Source: Eucommia ulmoides
Lineage: Eukaryota > Streptophyta > Magnoliopsida > Garryales > Eucommiaceae
Direction: 5' to 3'
NCBI GenBank assembly: GCA_016647705.1
Contig: CM028335.1
Coordinates: 13,475,905-13,539,904 of the forward strand
DNA length: 64,000 nt
The position numbers were made by a program, and so were the translations under genes. The notes under the pieces were generated by a model. It ran no database searches, was not told where the DNA came from, and was given only the letters and a program-made list of their open reading frames with translations. Within the stretch, counting starts at the first letter, position 1. Each line of letters starts with the position of its first letter. Positions 36,487 through 47,560 of the stretch are shown in pieces.

Positions 36487-37229
36487 AGGGGTGTGCTCGA
36501 GTTGGGTGACCTAATTTTACGGTGGATCCCAGACCTGATCAGAATGAGATCGGGTCTGGAATTTCACACTTGCTGTCGATTGGTATGTTGAAGAAAACTG
36601 ACGTTTTATGGGTTTATTGGATTCTGGTCGGATCCGGTCGATTGATGATCATTGATCAAAGAAACTAAACACTAATTTTAGAAACCAATTTCTAACGATT
36701 AAAGTTAGAAATTAGAATTTAGAGCTAGAATTTAGAACAAAAACAAAAAGTCAAAAACCTATTAACCTATTTATAAAGTTAAAAACAAAAATAGAAACAA
36801 ATCAAACTTATCTTCGCAACATCGCTTAACGTTTTCATTGATTCGGTATCTTCATTTACCATCGTCACAATCTCACAGCCATATAGGCGTACACATTGAT
36901 GTCGATTGAAAACTTATAGGTATTTTTAGTTGAGGAAAGAGAGTGTAAGATGAAGTGAGAGAGTAGCGAGAGGGAAGAACTAAGAAGAGTTAACAACGAT
37001 GCGAAGATGAAGCGAGATGGACGAAGACGAGAACTCTGGAGAATGGAGGAGGGAAGAAGATGGAAGAAGAATTTGAGTTTGACGAGTGAAGAGATGACAC
37101 TTGAGCGACGACTGTGGGTCTAAAGTCTGATTGAAACCCTAATTTGAAGCATCAAAGCATTTTTATATTAGAGGGTTGAGCGGATCAGATTAAAGTGGTT
37201 TGTATTGAGCATACCCGCTACCCAACCCC
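36487..37229. mobile_element. Possible hAT-type MITE
   Basis: About 740 bp with imperfect inverted ends: GGGGTGTGCTCGAGTTGGGT at the left, and at the right the reverse complement of GGGGTTGGGTAGCGGGTATG. Subterminal GATCAGA/TCTGATC-like motifs are also present. GGGTGT-type ends are usual for plant hAT MITEs. No transposase frame. I could not show an 8-bp target duplication, so the class is tentative. Confidence 0.4.
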
Positions 37230-37571
37230 ATACTCAAAAAACACAGCTTCCTTGATCCGCGTTTCGACCCGTTGGGCATCACTTAGTCAGTACCAGGGCC
37301 CCCGCCACGTGTTCACCATCGTTGTGACACATGAACATACGTTGGCCAAGACTCTTCCCTGGAATCTCCTTTGCACCTAGGGAGGAGTAGTGTGTCTCGT
37401 AGGGACGTTGTTGGCCAGAACTCATTGCCGTGCCTCTAGATGGCTAACTTCAGGGACTTAACCGTTTGCCTCGACTGACACACCATTTCAGTTTGTTTCT
37501 CCTCCGGAACTCCACGGATCCCTAACCTTTTCCACCAACTCACCTCCACATGCCTAACAGAGGCCCATAGG

Positions 37572-38976
37572 TGGTAGTAGAATATTACGTCTCTACTTTC
37601 ACCGCAAGTGTACGAGTCAAGTTTTAATAGAGTAGGAAGAGTAGGGGTTGTCGTATCCACGACGATTGGTTTAGATTATTATTGAGTACTGTAATTGTTA
37701 TAACCTAACTTTACTTAGGCGATAAAAAATAGGTTTTTGTTTATAAATATAAAATACTAATCTAATTAACTAATTAAACTAATTATACTATAATACTAAT
37801 ATGAGACGTTTAGGGGAATGTATTATCTAGGGATTAACTTCATTTACTTAAATGCGTTTGATTTCATCTAATTAACATTAATGGTATTCGACCTATCCGA
37901 CAATCTCGGTATCATAAACTCACTCACTACCTCTCCTGAGTGTAAAGTGAATGAATATGTGACTTCGCGTGAACGCTGAAGTCCTCATTGAGTGTCTATA
38001 CGACACTTAGTTACACGAGTCTCACCCCAATGTCATGGATTGCACACTTTCTAATGCCCTCCAAGGTCATTAGATCATCGCATTGTGTTTAAACCCTAGT
38101 TCAAATTTGGGATTACCTCTCCCGAGTATCAAACTCCGATTTCTCAGTATATCATAACAAGCATATAAACGTGGAAGAACGGTAAACACAATTGAATAAT
38201 GAAGAACAATCGTTAATGAAACACAATTCAAACAAACAATATTTTCATAAACTATATTAATCCCGTAGATAATCCATGTTTAGCTACTGGTCATAACCAT
38301 ATATATAATAACAAACGAGGTAAACATACTCAAACAAACTACCAAAGTTAAGAAATAAAGAGTGAAATGAAAAAGACTAGTCGTCATCCGAAGAATCGAC
38401 GCTAAAACCACTCCGAGATTGTTTCCTCTTCTTGGAAATGTGATCTTCTCCTTTAGTTGTGTTGAACTCACCAAAATCTCCCCTTAAATATCTCTACCCA
38501 GTTCTATGGTTGAAAATGGAAGAAGAGGGATAAAATAATGGGAACAAAATATTTAAAAATATCTAAAAAAACACTTTACAGGTGCAGGGCTCACCGCTGC
38601 AGCGGTGGTGATGTCAGCAGGCACACCGTTGTAGCGGTGGTAAAGAAGAAGACTTTTTGCTTTTTCACCGCTGCAGTAGTGAAGGTCACCACTGCAGCGG
38701 TGGATAGGTAGAGATTTTCTAACCTCTTTGTTGTTTCACTGCTACAGTGGTGGGTCTGCATTTCTGAATTTGACCATTTTACTCATTTTTCCATTGTTCA
38801 TCCATCGCCGTTCCACTGATTAGTTTGATTTTCAACCGTTTTAGATATTTTTCGTCCTAAACACCTGATTTATACAAAAATAAATAAAAACTAATTAAAA
38901 TAAATTAAAACACTATAAAAATACTCAATAACTACCAAATTCGGTTTAAAAATAAATGGATAAATTCCACCTATCA
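37572..38976 (-). mobile_element. Solo LTR of an Athila-related family
   Basis: 1405 bp; minus-strand start TGATAGGTGGAATTTATCC, end CTACCA. It is co-linear with the 28329 and 34330 LTRs, but diverged. Flanks ATAGG and GCAGG are only a partial target duplication. GC palindromes are centred on CTGCAG here (CACCGCTGCAGCGGTGG at 38591-38607, and variants to 38760). Confidence 0.75.
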
Positions 38977-39433
38977 GCAGGTTTATCTAAACATGCTCAA
39001 AGGTTAAGCCCAATGATTATCTCCTAAGGGCCTCGGATTATCGGTTAAACACATGATTTCGCTTGACTAACCGTGTTTAAGCTCGATTAGGTAAAACTAA
39101 TAATCTCCAGCACCTATAAATACCAGGGGCTATGCATGCCCAAGGTAACGCTCAATCGCTATTTACATACTTGATACGTTTCTGTTCATTTTCTCTTTGA
39201 TCTCTTAATCACACATTGGAGGGACTTCGCTAGGACAAATCCTGCCTCAGCCATGTGCAGGTACAACTCCCTAAGGAGCCGGACTCTAGATTTCAGTAAG
39301 TCAGTCTCTAGGGTGACCGTTACAGCTCACTTAAAGAATTTTCAACTCCAACTCCAACTCAGCAGAAACACTCACCTGTCACTTGAATGGACCATACTCG
39401 AGGTGTTGACCACTTTTGGACACCAATACTCAC

Positions 39434-39590
39434 AATAAAACCTCTTATTTTTTATTTTTTTTATGGAAACAAAGATGGGTGAAAAAAATTCAAAAATAAA
39501 ATAAAATAAATCAAAATGTTGGGTTTTTCTCACTAGTATAACGTTTGGCCAAGAGGTTTATATGCGGATTTGACACTATGTTGGAGTTTA
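39434..39590. other. AT-rich junction, nothing recognised
   Basis: T- and A-rich tracts between the end of the Tat LTR and the LINE fragment. No gene or clear repeat border. Confidence 0.4.
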
Positions 39591-39594
39591 GAGA

Positions 39595-39915
39595 TAGATA
39601 TTGTAATTCACGAAGCCTCACCTGATGGTGTTGATACCAAAATCCCTTACAAATTAAGACGTTTTTCAAATTTCATCAATGCTTGTGATCTTGTGGAGTT
39701 GGAATTCTAAGGTACCGTATTTACTTGGTCAGACAATCACATTGTGGACCCTATAAGGGAGAGACTGGATAGGGGTTAGGCATGTTCAAACTGGAGAATT
39801 CTCTTTCATAGAACTGTTGTCACTCAGGGTAATTTATTTGGCTCAAATCACTGTCCAATTTGGATTAACCCTGATCCTAAATCCAAAAAGGGTTCCATTT
39901 TAGTTTAGGTGGGTC
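39595..39915 (+). pseudogene. LINE (L1-type) ORF2 endonuclease fragment
   Basis: Translation shows the second half of the apurinic-type endonuclease of plant L1 elements: RRFSNFINACDLVELEF, then GTVFTWSDN, IRERLDRG, NWRILFHRTVVTQ and GSNHCPI (normally GSDHCPI, a catalytic Asp-His pair; here Asp is Asn). In-frame stop codons occur after VELEF (TAA, about 39708) and after RLDRG (TAG, about 39778). No RT domain follows; the homology fades near 39915, so this is a short dead piece. Confidence 0.75.
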
Positions 39916-39999
39916 AGTTATCCAGAGTTAGGAAGAGATAGTAAAAAAGGTTTGGGATCCCCAATCTATTGGTCAAGGAATCCAAAGTTCATAGAGAAG

Positions 40000-42154
40000 G
40001 ATCTTGTCATTAAAATTGAGAGATTTACGCGGCGGAATACAAAAAATTAAATCTATTTAACAATCAAAGTTCCATAAAACCAAATTTGTTCGTATTAACA
40101 TATACATATAAATCATTTATTGCAATAAATAATATGTTAAATGGTAATTCTGATGCGTGATATGAGAAGAATCTTTCAAAAGCCACACAGATTGATCTTG
40201 AAATAAAAGTGAGCTTGATTCTCTTACGAAGGACACAAATGTCATACCTCTAATAATATGCACACAAAGAAATCTGTAAGGATAATGTCTATAGAATATC
40301 TATGAATCCAATTCTAATTCTATAGGACTAGGGCAACTTAACTTTGATTTTAGGTGGTAGTAAGAATTAAGGTTGTAATGCAGATTAGGAAACAAGAGAG
40401 GGAGCCAAAATTTGGCATAATGGGCGACTACTAGAGTGTCTTCCCATTTTATAAATTGTCTAGAGGTAAAAACCCTGGATTCATTTATTTTTTATTTTTC
40501 ACTTTAATCCCTAAACTTCCAAACAGTTTAACATTACTACCTATTCCTTTGAATGGTTGCCAAAATTTCCATTCTTCATTTGTGTGTGACCTATTAGGTT
40601 CACATATATAGTTGGACTATGAAATTAATTACTTAATTGGAACAATTTAGAATTTTTCCATGTGAAGCAATAATTTATTTATGGCATCTCTACCGACTGT
40701 GAGTCGCGTATATCTATATACCACAACCATATCCAATTGATAATAATTTTATCAAGAGATATAATCTTCTATCATGTGTTTCCGAAAGAACTAATAGAGT
40801 ATGGGTAAAGCAAAAAAACTCACAATTCTATCATATGTGTATCGATTAATAATATAATATTTTGTGACTCTGATTGAAATCTTATCCTAATTGTCGCACT
40901 GTCCTGGACAGAGTCTATATTTAATTATATTAAATCTAATCACATATGACACATCTATCTTTGTTGAGAGTGATAGATCCTATCATGCATACTCAAATAG
41001 TTGCACATATATTTTAATGTACCCAAGGAATACCTTTGAAGTTTTGTGAATAGAATACAACAATCAATATTTTCGAAGTATAGGAATACACATATGTGAT
41101 ATTCAATACCTCAAGTTTGATGATCACAAACACCATCACAATCTCGATACTCCCTTTTGACATCGAGCAAAACAACTTGTGGTTATTTAGTGTCTCACAT
41201 TTACCATTGAGACTTGCCATTCTCAAAAGAGAAAATACCCCACATGTTAGTTTGGATTATTAAAGATCGGTTTTAACAATCCAATACTAACCATGAATAT
41301 TTATGATATAATTTACCAAAACGTCTATGATCTCAACCTTTTAATCACCATTAAAAGCTAAGACATTTTCAACTTTATATCCAGAGTTCTACAATATTAT
41401 GATATAAATATATAATGGTATAAAAAACACATTTTATTAAATATACTTGAGATTATAATTTTATAGACAAAGCCACCAATTGATATAAAACAAGATTGGC
41501 TATATGACTTATATCCCAAAATCTCCCAACAATACTACAGCCAATCTGTACCATATCTAATATTAATTTGAAGATGTTGATCTAACTGCTATAAAATTAT
41601 TATGGTAGTAAGTGGATGAAAGACCCTATATATTAAAGTCACAAGATTTACACATTAGAATATATAAAATCATAAATCATATTAAATATCATGTTCCTTA
41701 ATCCAGATCTATCAATATAAACATAAAACAAATAAAAGTAGGAAATTTTAAATGTAATTTAATTAATTACCTCTTTTGGTGCTTCAGCCTCAAAATCGAT
41801 AGTTCCCGAGGCATGATTTGAGAAGCTCTGCCAAGAGCTCCTATATCTGATCTGGTTCCAACAACAAAGATTCGATTATCTTAGAAGTAATACAATGTCT
41901 TGCCTTTAATACTATGCATACAGAAAACTTAATAACAATATTGATCTTGAGATCTCTAAGAACCAAATTCTAATCTCAAGATTCTAAGGTAGATTTGATT
42001 TAAATTTAGGTAGTAATTAGATTTAAATTAGTAAAATAAATACAAAAGAAAAGAAGCTAGCCAAATAGGGAATGTGTCCGAATATTCATCTCGGGGTGGC
42101 CATGTGGTCTTCCCTTTAAATAATTCTTGTCAACGTTCAAATTCCTAGACCCCT
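40000..42154. repeat. Degenerate LTR-like repeats, no coding
   Basis: A stretch around 40090-40560 and one around 41790-42154 are diverged direct repeats. Shared text includes ACAAATGTCATACCTCTAAT / ACAATGTCTTGCCTTTAAT, then TAATATGCACACAAAGAAA / TACTATGCATACAGAAAAC, then the TTAGGTGGTAGTAAG region. They may be the LTRs of a small non-autonomous element of about 2 kb, with the right copy split by the Mutator-like element at 42164. The DNA between (40.6-41.7 kb) has no frame I recognise. Confidence 0.4.
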
Positions 42155-42163
42155 AATTTTTTA

Positions 42164-42475
42164 GGGCAAAATATATTTTAAACCTTCTAACTATTGGCAC
42201 GTTTCTATGTAGTCATCTTAAAATTATTCGTTTCAGTTTAAACTCTCTAAGTATGAAGGTGGTTTTAAAAGGCCATTTGGTTAGATTTTTCATCCAAACT
42301 AACAAAATTAATGGGTAAAATTGTAATCTTCCTCTTTCTTCATCTTCATGAAGAGCTCTCTCTTTACTCCCTTCACCAAACCTTTCTCTCTCTCTCTCTC
42401 TTTGCACTACCTTCTTCCTCCTCTATCAACGACTTCGTCACTGCTATTTACCAATCACCATCTGTAACAGAGGGT
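42164..42475. repeat. Left terminal inverted repeat of the Mutator-like element
   Basis: Pairs with about 43408-43769. Matching blocks include GGCACGTTTCTATGTAGTC, TCATCCAAACTAACAAAAT and a CT-rich part, CTTTCTCTCTCTCTCTC. Confidence 0.78.
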
Positions 42476-43232
42476 AAAAAACAGAAATAGAAATAGGGAA
42501 AAAAGACGGCTACCTCTGTTATCAAAATCATCACCATTGGTGGCCAATAAGTTATTTTTCACAAACTCAGAATCCTGCAAATTTTAAGGAGATGTTCGTG
42601 CGAAATTACTATTTGACCCCTCTTTCTTCTCCTGATGATGTGGCCCTATCAGCTTTATCCTCAATTTACTTAGTGAAATTATACCACTCTACATTGAACC
42701 CCCAAAAAATTGAATTTTTTTTTATCAAACCCCCCCTCCCCCCCCCCCCTCCCCCCCGAAAAAAAAAAAAAAAAACAAGGTGAAATTCCATAAAGTTCTC
42801 AGTTTTAACCTTAAAATCACAAGAAAAGAGGCAAATCCTTGAATCTATGAAACAAATGATAACCAGAAATCAAAAGAAGATTCATATTATTTTTCAAAAA
42901 AAAAAAAAAAAACATATGAAGCTAAAGAACATGAACTAATTAAGTTATGATCTTCATTTTCCACCCACATTCGAAATTTGAAATTAACTAATTTTGGATT
43001 TTTTAAAACGTGGTTTGAGGTTTTCGAAGTGTAATCCAAATAGAGTATAACGATCAAAACAAGAACGAATTTTAGGAAATGAAAAAGAAAGGAAGAAAAC
43101 CCACAAAGATCAAATAACTGTGGATTTGATTTACATGGAAAGAAAGAAGAGATTTATACCTGGACCTTGCGAATCCTCTAATACTCCATTAGATTCTCTC
43201 TCTCTAGATTTTTCTTTCTCTGGATTTTTTTG

Positions 43233-43267
<35 letters not shown>
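43233..43267. repeat. (CTAT)n microsatellite
   Basis: About nine CTAT units inside the Mutator-like element. Confidence 0.9.
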
Positions 43268-43268
<1 letters not shown>

Positions 43269-43407
43269 GTACACAAACAAAATCCTAGAGAGAGAATGGA
43301 GTAGATGCAGAAGAAGCCTTTTGAAGTCATAGTAGTATGGCAAGTGCTTAGTATTTTTGTAGTGCTTGAGTTGTGAATTAAGTCACAGTAGTCTGGTGAT
43401 TCACTCT

Positions 43408-43769
43408 CTGTAACAGAGGGTGAACGACGGAGGCAAAAGAAGGTGGTGGCAACGGAAGAAGGTGGTAGAGAGAGATGGGGGTTTCGGTGAAGGGAAAGAG
43501 AGAGAGAAAGAGAGAGAGAGATTGACGAGGAAGATAAAAGAAGAAAAAAAAGAAAAGAAAAAAAGAAGAAGAGGAAAATTGAATAAAAATAGAAAAAAAT
43601 AGAAGATTACAATTTTGCCCCTTAATTTTGTTAGTTTGGATGAAAAATCTAATAGAAGGACCTTTTAAAGCCACCTTCATACTTAGAGGGTTTAAACTAA
43701 AATGAACAAATTTAAGAAGACTACATAGAAACGTGCCAATAGTTAGAGGGTTCAAAATGTATTTTGCCC
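43408..43769. repeat. Right terminal inverted repeat of the Mutator-like element
   Basis: Reverse complement of the left end with scattered differences; includes the AGAGAGAGAAAGAGAGAG tract and ends TTTTGCCC. Confidence 0.78.
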
Positions 43770-43825
43770 TATTTTTTATTTGCACTTTGGCCCCTAAATT
43801 TTTAAAAATTTAGGGTTACTAAGTT

Positions 43826-44520
43826 TGTGCCCATTACACCGCATGACATGTGGAAGGCGAGAAAACTGCGCCTTGGGTATATTAAGATTTTAGGATGTCA
43901 GAAAAATGTCAAAAGACTTGAGACATACAAGCTGAAATTTGGGGCTTACATTTGTAGGTTTGTGGGGGTATTCTGGAGAAACCATTGGATATTTCTTCTA
44001 TCACCCAAATAAAAAGAGAACATTTGTTGCTAGAAATGTAAATATCTTAAAGGAATCATTTATCTATGAATACAACACTTAGTAAAATATAGACTTTTCA
44101 GGGGTGTTGGACACTAAGCAAACTGTGCAAATTGGAAATGCGGAACCGACAACGATAATTGCATCCAGTACACAATCCCTTTTGTATCATATCTAAGGGA
44201 TGCCTTGGTTCGGGCCGAAGCTTCGTTATTTCAACACTTAAAAGTGTGGTTTGGATATTTTTTTTAAAAGAAATAGAAAAATTCCATTCCTCGTAAATCT
44301 AGTAGAACATCTTCTCCTCTTGATGGATATTTGGAATATGTTGGACAAACGGATAGAGAAGAACTTTTTCTAATGGGAGATAACAACATTGCTAACTATG
44401 AGGAAGCGATGTTGGACATTGACAGTGTGAAGTGGCAAACAATAATAAAATATTAAATGGACTCTATGTACACTAAATGAGTCTAGACTCTTGTTAACCT
44501 TAAAGGATTCAAATCTTGAT
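43826..44520 (+). pseudogene. Ty1/copia integrase C-terminus and RT start (fossil)
   Basis: Residues TPHDMWKARKLRLGYIKILG then CRFVG and ARNVNIL-like text match the end of copia integrase ('PYExWxGRKPSLxYLKVWGC...GYPxxxxGYxFY...RNxxFLE'). NYEEAMLDIDSVKWQ and MDSMYT-like residues match the start of copia RT ('xYEEAxxDxDSxKWxxAMxxEMxSM'). The rest of RT is not present. Broken fragment. Confidence 0.72.
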
Positions 44521-44740
44521 TTGATGGTTTTGATGATCCAATTAACTTGAATGTTTGTTTGGACTAATATCGTGTTTGAGATGTGATGACAATATTTATA
44601 GATATTAGTCAAATTTATATTGAACCAAGATGATGATTTGTAAAATATGAGTTAGGAGTTAAATTAGTTAAAATTAGTCAATTCACATAAAAATTCAGTC
44701 AACTGGTCGTAACTGAAATTTAAAATTTTAAAAATAAGTG

Positions 44741-46265
44741 TTGAATCCAAAGTTTTGATGAGTAATTAAGTATTAATGTTTTTGGTGGAACTAATAGTTC
44801 TATTGAGTGTTTCAAATTTATCGTTCTGTGTGTTTGATTAAGAAGAAGATTTATTAAAGAAAACATAAAGGGTGCAAGATGGACATGATGAAGACATGAA
44901 GAGTTTTGAAGACGCTAAAGAAAATTAGGTGAAAATAACTCTTTACTTATATACTCTAAATGCAACCCGAATTAGGATCACACACGACACTTAAAATGAG
45001 TTAATCCTATGAGTGTTAGGATAAGAAGTGATAAGTTTAAGATCTTAAAATGAGATATTTTATGTGTTCCTTATGTGAAATGATTTTGATAACTAACCTA
45101 ATTGAAAAATATGTTTTAAAGAATAAAATGTTGTGTTTTCTGGTTAATTCGGCCAACCGACAAAAGGGGTTAGACGACTTATGAGTTTTGGGAGTAGAAA
45201 TAGAGTCTTACTGATCTAATCAGTTAATCGAGAAAAAATAATCGGTTAAGCATTTGAAGCAGTGGCTGAAATGAGTAAGGAAGTAAGTATTCTGATCAAT
45301 TTGATCAACAAACGGGTTCTGGTCTGTTAACTAAATGAAACAATGGCTGAATTGAAAAAATTAGGAAAGCCACTGATTGAGTTGGTCAACTGATAGAGTG
45401 GGTCGGTCAACCGACTGGGTATAAGACCAATGGCTAGTTTCAGCCAGGCACAGGGCTGTGGTCGGTCAACCGACTGTCTCAGTCAATATTTTGACTGATT
45501 TGGTCTCTTGGTAAAAAACTATCCATTTTTTATGATTCCAAGAAAGATTTGGGATATTTGAGTGATATTCTAATATGTATGACTTATTATATGATCCCTA
45601 TTGATTTGGTCCATATATTTTCAAATTCTCTTAATTTAAATGATTTAATACTTCATATTCTTATGGTTTTAAATTGGGAAAGGTTTTATGGGCCTAAATA
45701 AGTATTTCAAAGAATATTTTTAAATGAAATATACCAAAATTGATAGGATATGTTATATGGGGTCATAAAATGTCATTTTATGATATTCATTTGAAAAACT
45801 AGTCGTTGGAGAGCTATATCTAGGTCTATTTAATTAGACCTGCAGGAATAAGATTAAAAATATCAAAAACATCAACTTTGAGCTTTTATACGAGTGATAT
45901 TATTGCTGAGATTTCTACTAGAGACATTCTATTCAAAGTTCTTGATCTAAAGCGCTTGCTATTTGGTGTCACCGATTTGAGTTCTAATTGTGATATTTTT
46001 CTTGTCTTCGGTGTTTCCTAGTGAGATCCTTCCAAGTCTTGCTATTTGTTTTCTAAGATATATTTATTTTGATTCCTTGGTTTAGGATTGTTTAGAAAAT
46101 TATTTTGAAATTAAAAGCCTGAAAATCTTTTAAATAATTTTTGGATTGATTATCTGATTGCGTGCTTAATTTGTTCTACCCACTTATTTATTTAATCAAA
46201 GTTTATTTGTCTCACATTATATCTATCACGTAGTAATTATCTGGGCCATTAATTGAGTATATCTA
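44741..46265 (+). repeat. Ty1/copia LTR-like sequence
   Basis: It starts TGTTGAATCC-AAAGTTTTGATGA, a usual opening of copia LTRs of the SIRE/Tork kind, shortly downstream of the copia fragment. Within 45140-45480 it carries several GGTCAACCGACTG-type palindromic motifs (GTCGGTCAACCGACTG twice, near 45400 and 45460). The right border, about 46265, is not defined by a target duplication. No coding. Confidence 0.4.
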
Positions 46266-46269
46266 TATT

Positions 46270-47296
46270 GAGGTGGTGATGCACCTCGGATTTTGTGAAA
46301 GCAGAAGAAATAGAGATCGGGAAGAAGAGGAAAACAACTTTTCGTTCCTCCCTCTCAAAATCCCCAAAATCCGTTCATTTTTTAAAATGACTTTCAGGGG
46401 CTTTTCTAGGCGCCGGTTTTGAAAAGTTCTTTGGGCTAGGATTTATGATAGAAAATAAGTCATCACCTAACATAGGTTAAATGGTGTGCTAGGTCACTGA
46501 GATTTTAGAAATTCATTTTTTATTTTGGAATGGCTCGAGTTTTGACTCGTAAAGGTATTGTACCAGATATTTCTTTAAGTTCGAGGGTCGGTTATACTCA
46601 AAGAAGGTTTTAAGTACCCTAAGACACCCGTCCGAAGATGGTATCTCAGTCTAAATAGATGTTCAAGTTTAAACAAACTCCAAGTAACTTCCTTTGGTTT
46701 TACTTAACAAAATAATTCCCATTTTACGTTTTTGTCGTTTCTATGCATTTTTTATTATATGGAAAGCAAGTAAAGGTTAAGTATCTATCAGTAGCAATAA
46801 ATAAAATAGTTTGAAATGAAAATATATACGACCGAACCTGTGAAGGTTACCTAGTTATCATGGGGAATCGGGTCGAAATGTAGTTAATCTATTCAAGATG
46901 AACTGATTTTTATTGGATAGGTGACCGAACCCATATGTTGGTTACCTACATATCTTAGGTTGATGAGAATAAGGTCAGAACGTAGTTCATTTATGCAAGA
47001 TGATTTATTTTATTTTGATTTTATTATGAGACAAGAACATGAATCATACAATGATATGTGAATAATCCCTTTGATTTTGTTAAGAACACTCTGACCGAAC
47101 TCACTTGCTTAGGCAAGTTTAGTGTGTATGTTTGAGTTATTAGTTCGAAAAGGAAAGGAAATATATGGTAAATATGCTGGTCCTACTCGTAACTAAGAAA
47201 AAAGAAAATGTTTCTAAAGAAGATGCACACCTATCCTTGAAGGAATAGAAGTCTTCCCTTTATTCCAAATTTTTAGCCACAATGGCCTCGATGGTA

Positions 47297-47348
<52 letters not shown>

Positions 47349-47560
47349 TAAGTTATTAATAATTAATGGTTAGTGATTTGCAGTTAATGGTTTGTTTCGA
47401 GTTTTTGGAGTTCGGTTTCATGTTTTCTTGAGAGAATCGAAGATGTTATGCACAACTCATAGTGTGATAGATATTTTTGTCATATTCGTTACATGTTCTT
47501 GGATGTTCTTAACATGATCTTGAACAATTTTGACATGGTTTGATGAATTTGACATGTCCC
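46270..47560. other. Large-retrotransposon-derivative-like non-coding sequence
   Basis: Contains CACCCGTCCGAAGATGG after a CGAGGGTCGGTTA motif, and at least three copies of a degenerate unit of the form 'CCGAACC...GGTTACCTA..TATC...GGTC-AAACGTAGTT' (46835-47120). The unit recurs at 50.5-51.8 kb. A (GT)n(AT)n microsatellite lies at 47299-47349. No coding region seen. Confidence 0.4.
47299..47349. repeat. (GT)n(AT)n microsatellite
   Basis: About 18 GT units followed by about 7 AT units. Confidence 0.9.

Larger units (their letters stand above)
1555..39433 (+). mobile_element. Decayed Ty3/gypsy Tat-type retrotransposon, the host of several nested insertions
   Basis: Own sequence totals roughly 10 kb once the insertions are discounted. 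Parts in order on the + strand: gag (about 1.57-2.83 kb), protease (about 3.04-3.48 kb), start of RT (about 3.79-3.90 kb), rest of RT, RNase H, a second archaeal-type RNase H and integrase (13.05-16.09 kb), 3' non-coding DNA (24.0-24.6 kb), an antisense ORF (24.6-27.9 kb), tandem repeats (35.8-36.2 kb), a polypurine tract near 36465-36477 and a 3' LTR (36478 to about 39433). A second RNase H plus an antisense ORF downstream of pol is known for Tat/Retand/Ogre-type elements. No 5' LTR is visible. The element is clearly broken, with many breaks, and predates everything inserted in it. Confidence 0.8.
36478..39433 (+). repeat. 3' LTR of the Tat element, carrying two insertions
   Basis: It begins TGATGAG after the purine tract TTAGGGGGAAC (about 36467-36477) and ends near CCACTTTTGGACACCA...CTCACA at about 39433. 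Core promoter TATA (CTATAAATACCAGGGG) at 39114-39129, followed by a typical Tat 'GGAGGGACTTCGCTAGGACAAA' region around 39220. The LTR is interrupted by a MITE-like element (36487-37229) and a solo LTR (37572-38976), leaving about 0.8 kb of its own sequence. The right border is uncertain by a few bases. Confidence 0.65.
42164..43769. mobile_element. Mutator-like non-autonomous element with long terminal inverted repeats
   Basis: 1606 bp. The ends GGGCAAAATATATTTTAAAC and its near reverse complement are bordered by AATTTTTTA (42155-42163) and TATTTTTTA (43770-43778), a 9-bp duplication with one difference. Nine bases is the Mutator superfamily size. The inverted repeats run about 300-350 bp inward, to CTGTAACAGAGGGT near 42475 and 43410. 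No transposase frame is present. The interior (42.48-43.40 kb) has C/A homopolymers and a (CTAT)n tract and could hold captured DNA. Open frames across the arms are by-products of the purine-rich repeats. Confidence 0.8.

Noticed and set aside
36487-37229. A host gene in the purine-rich stretch with GAAGAAGATGGAAGAAG text
   Set aside because: No splice-like or protein-family signal; inverted ends suggest a MITE-like insertion instead.
43378-43785. A 135-codon minus-strand frame with many Phe/Ser/Leu
   Set aside because: It is a reading of the CT/GA-rich terminal inverted repeat of the Mutator-like element, not a gene.
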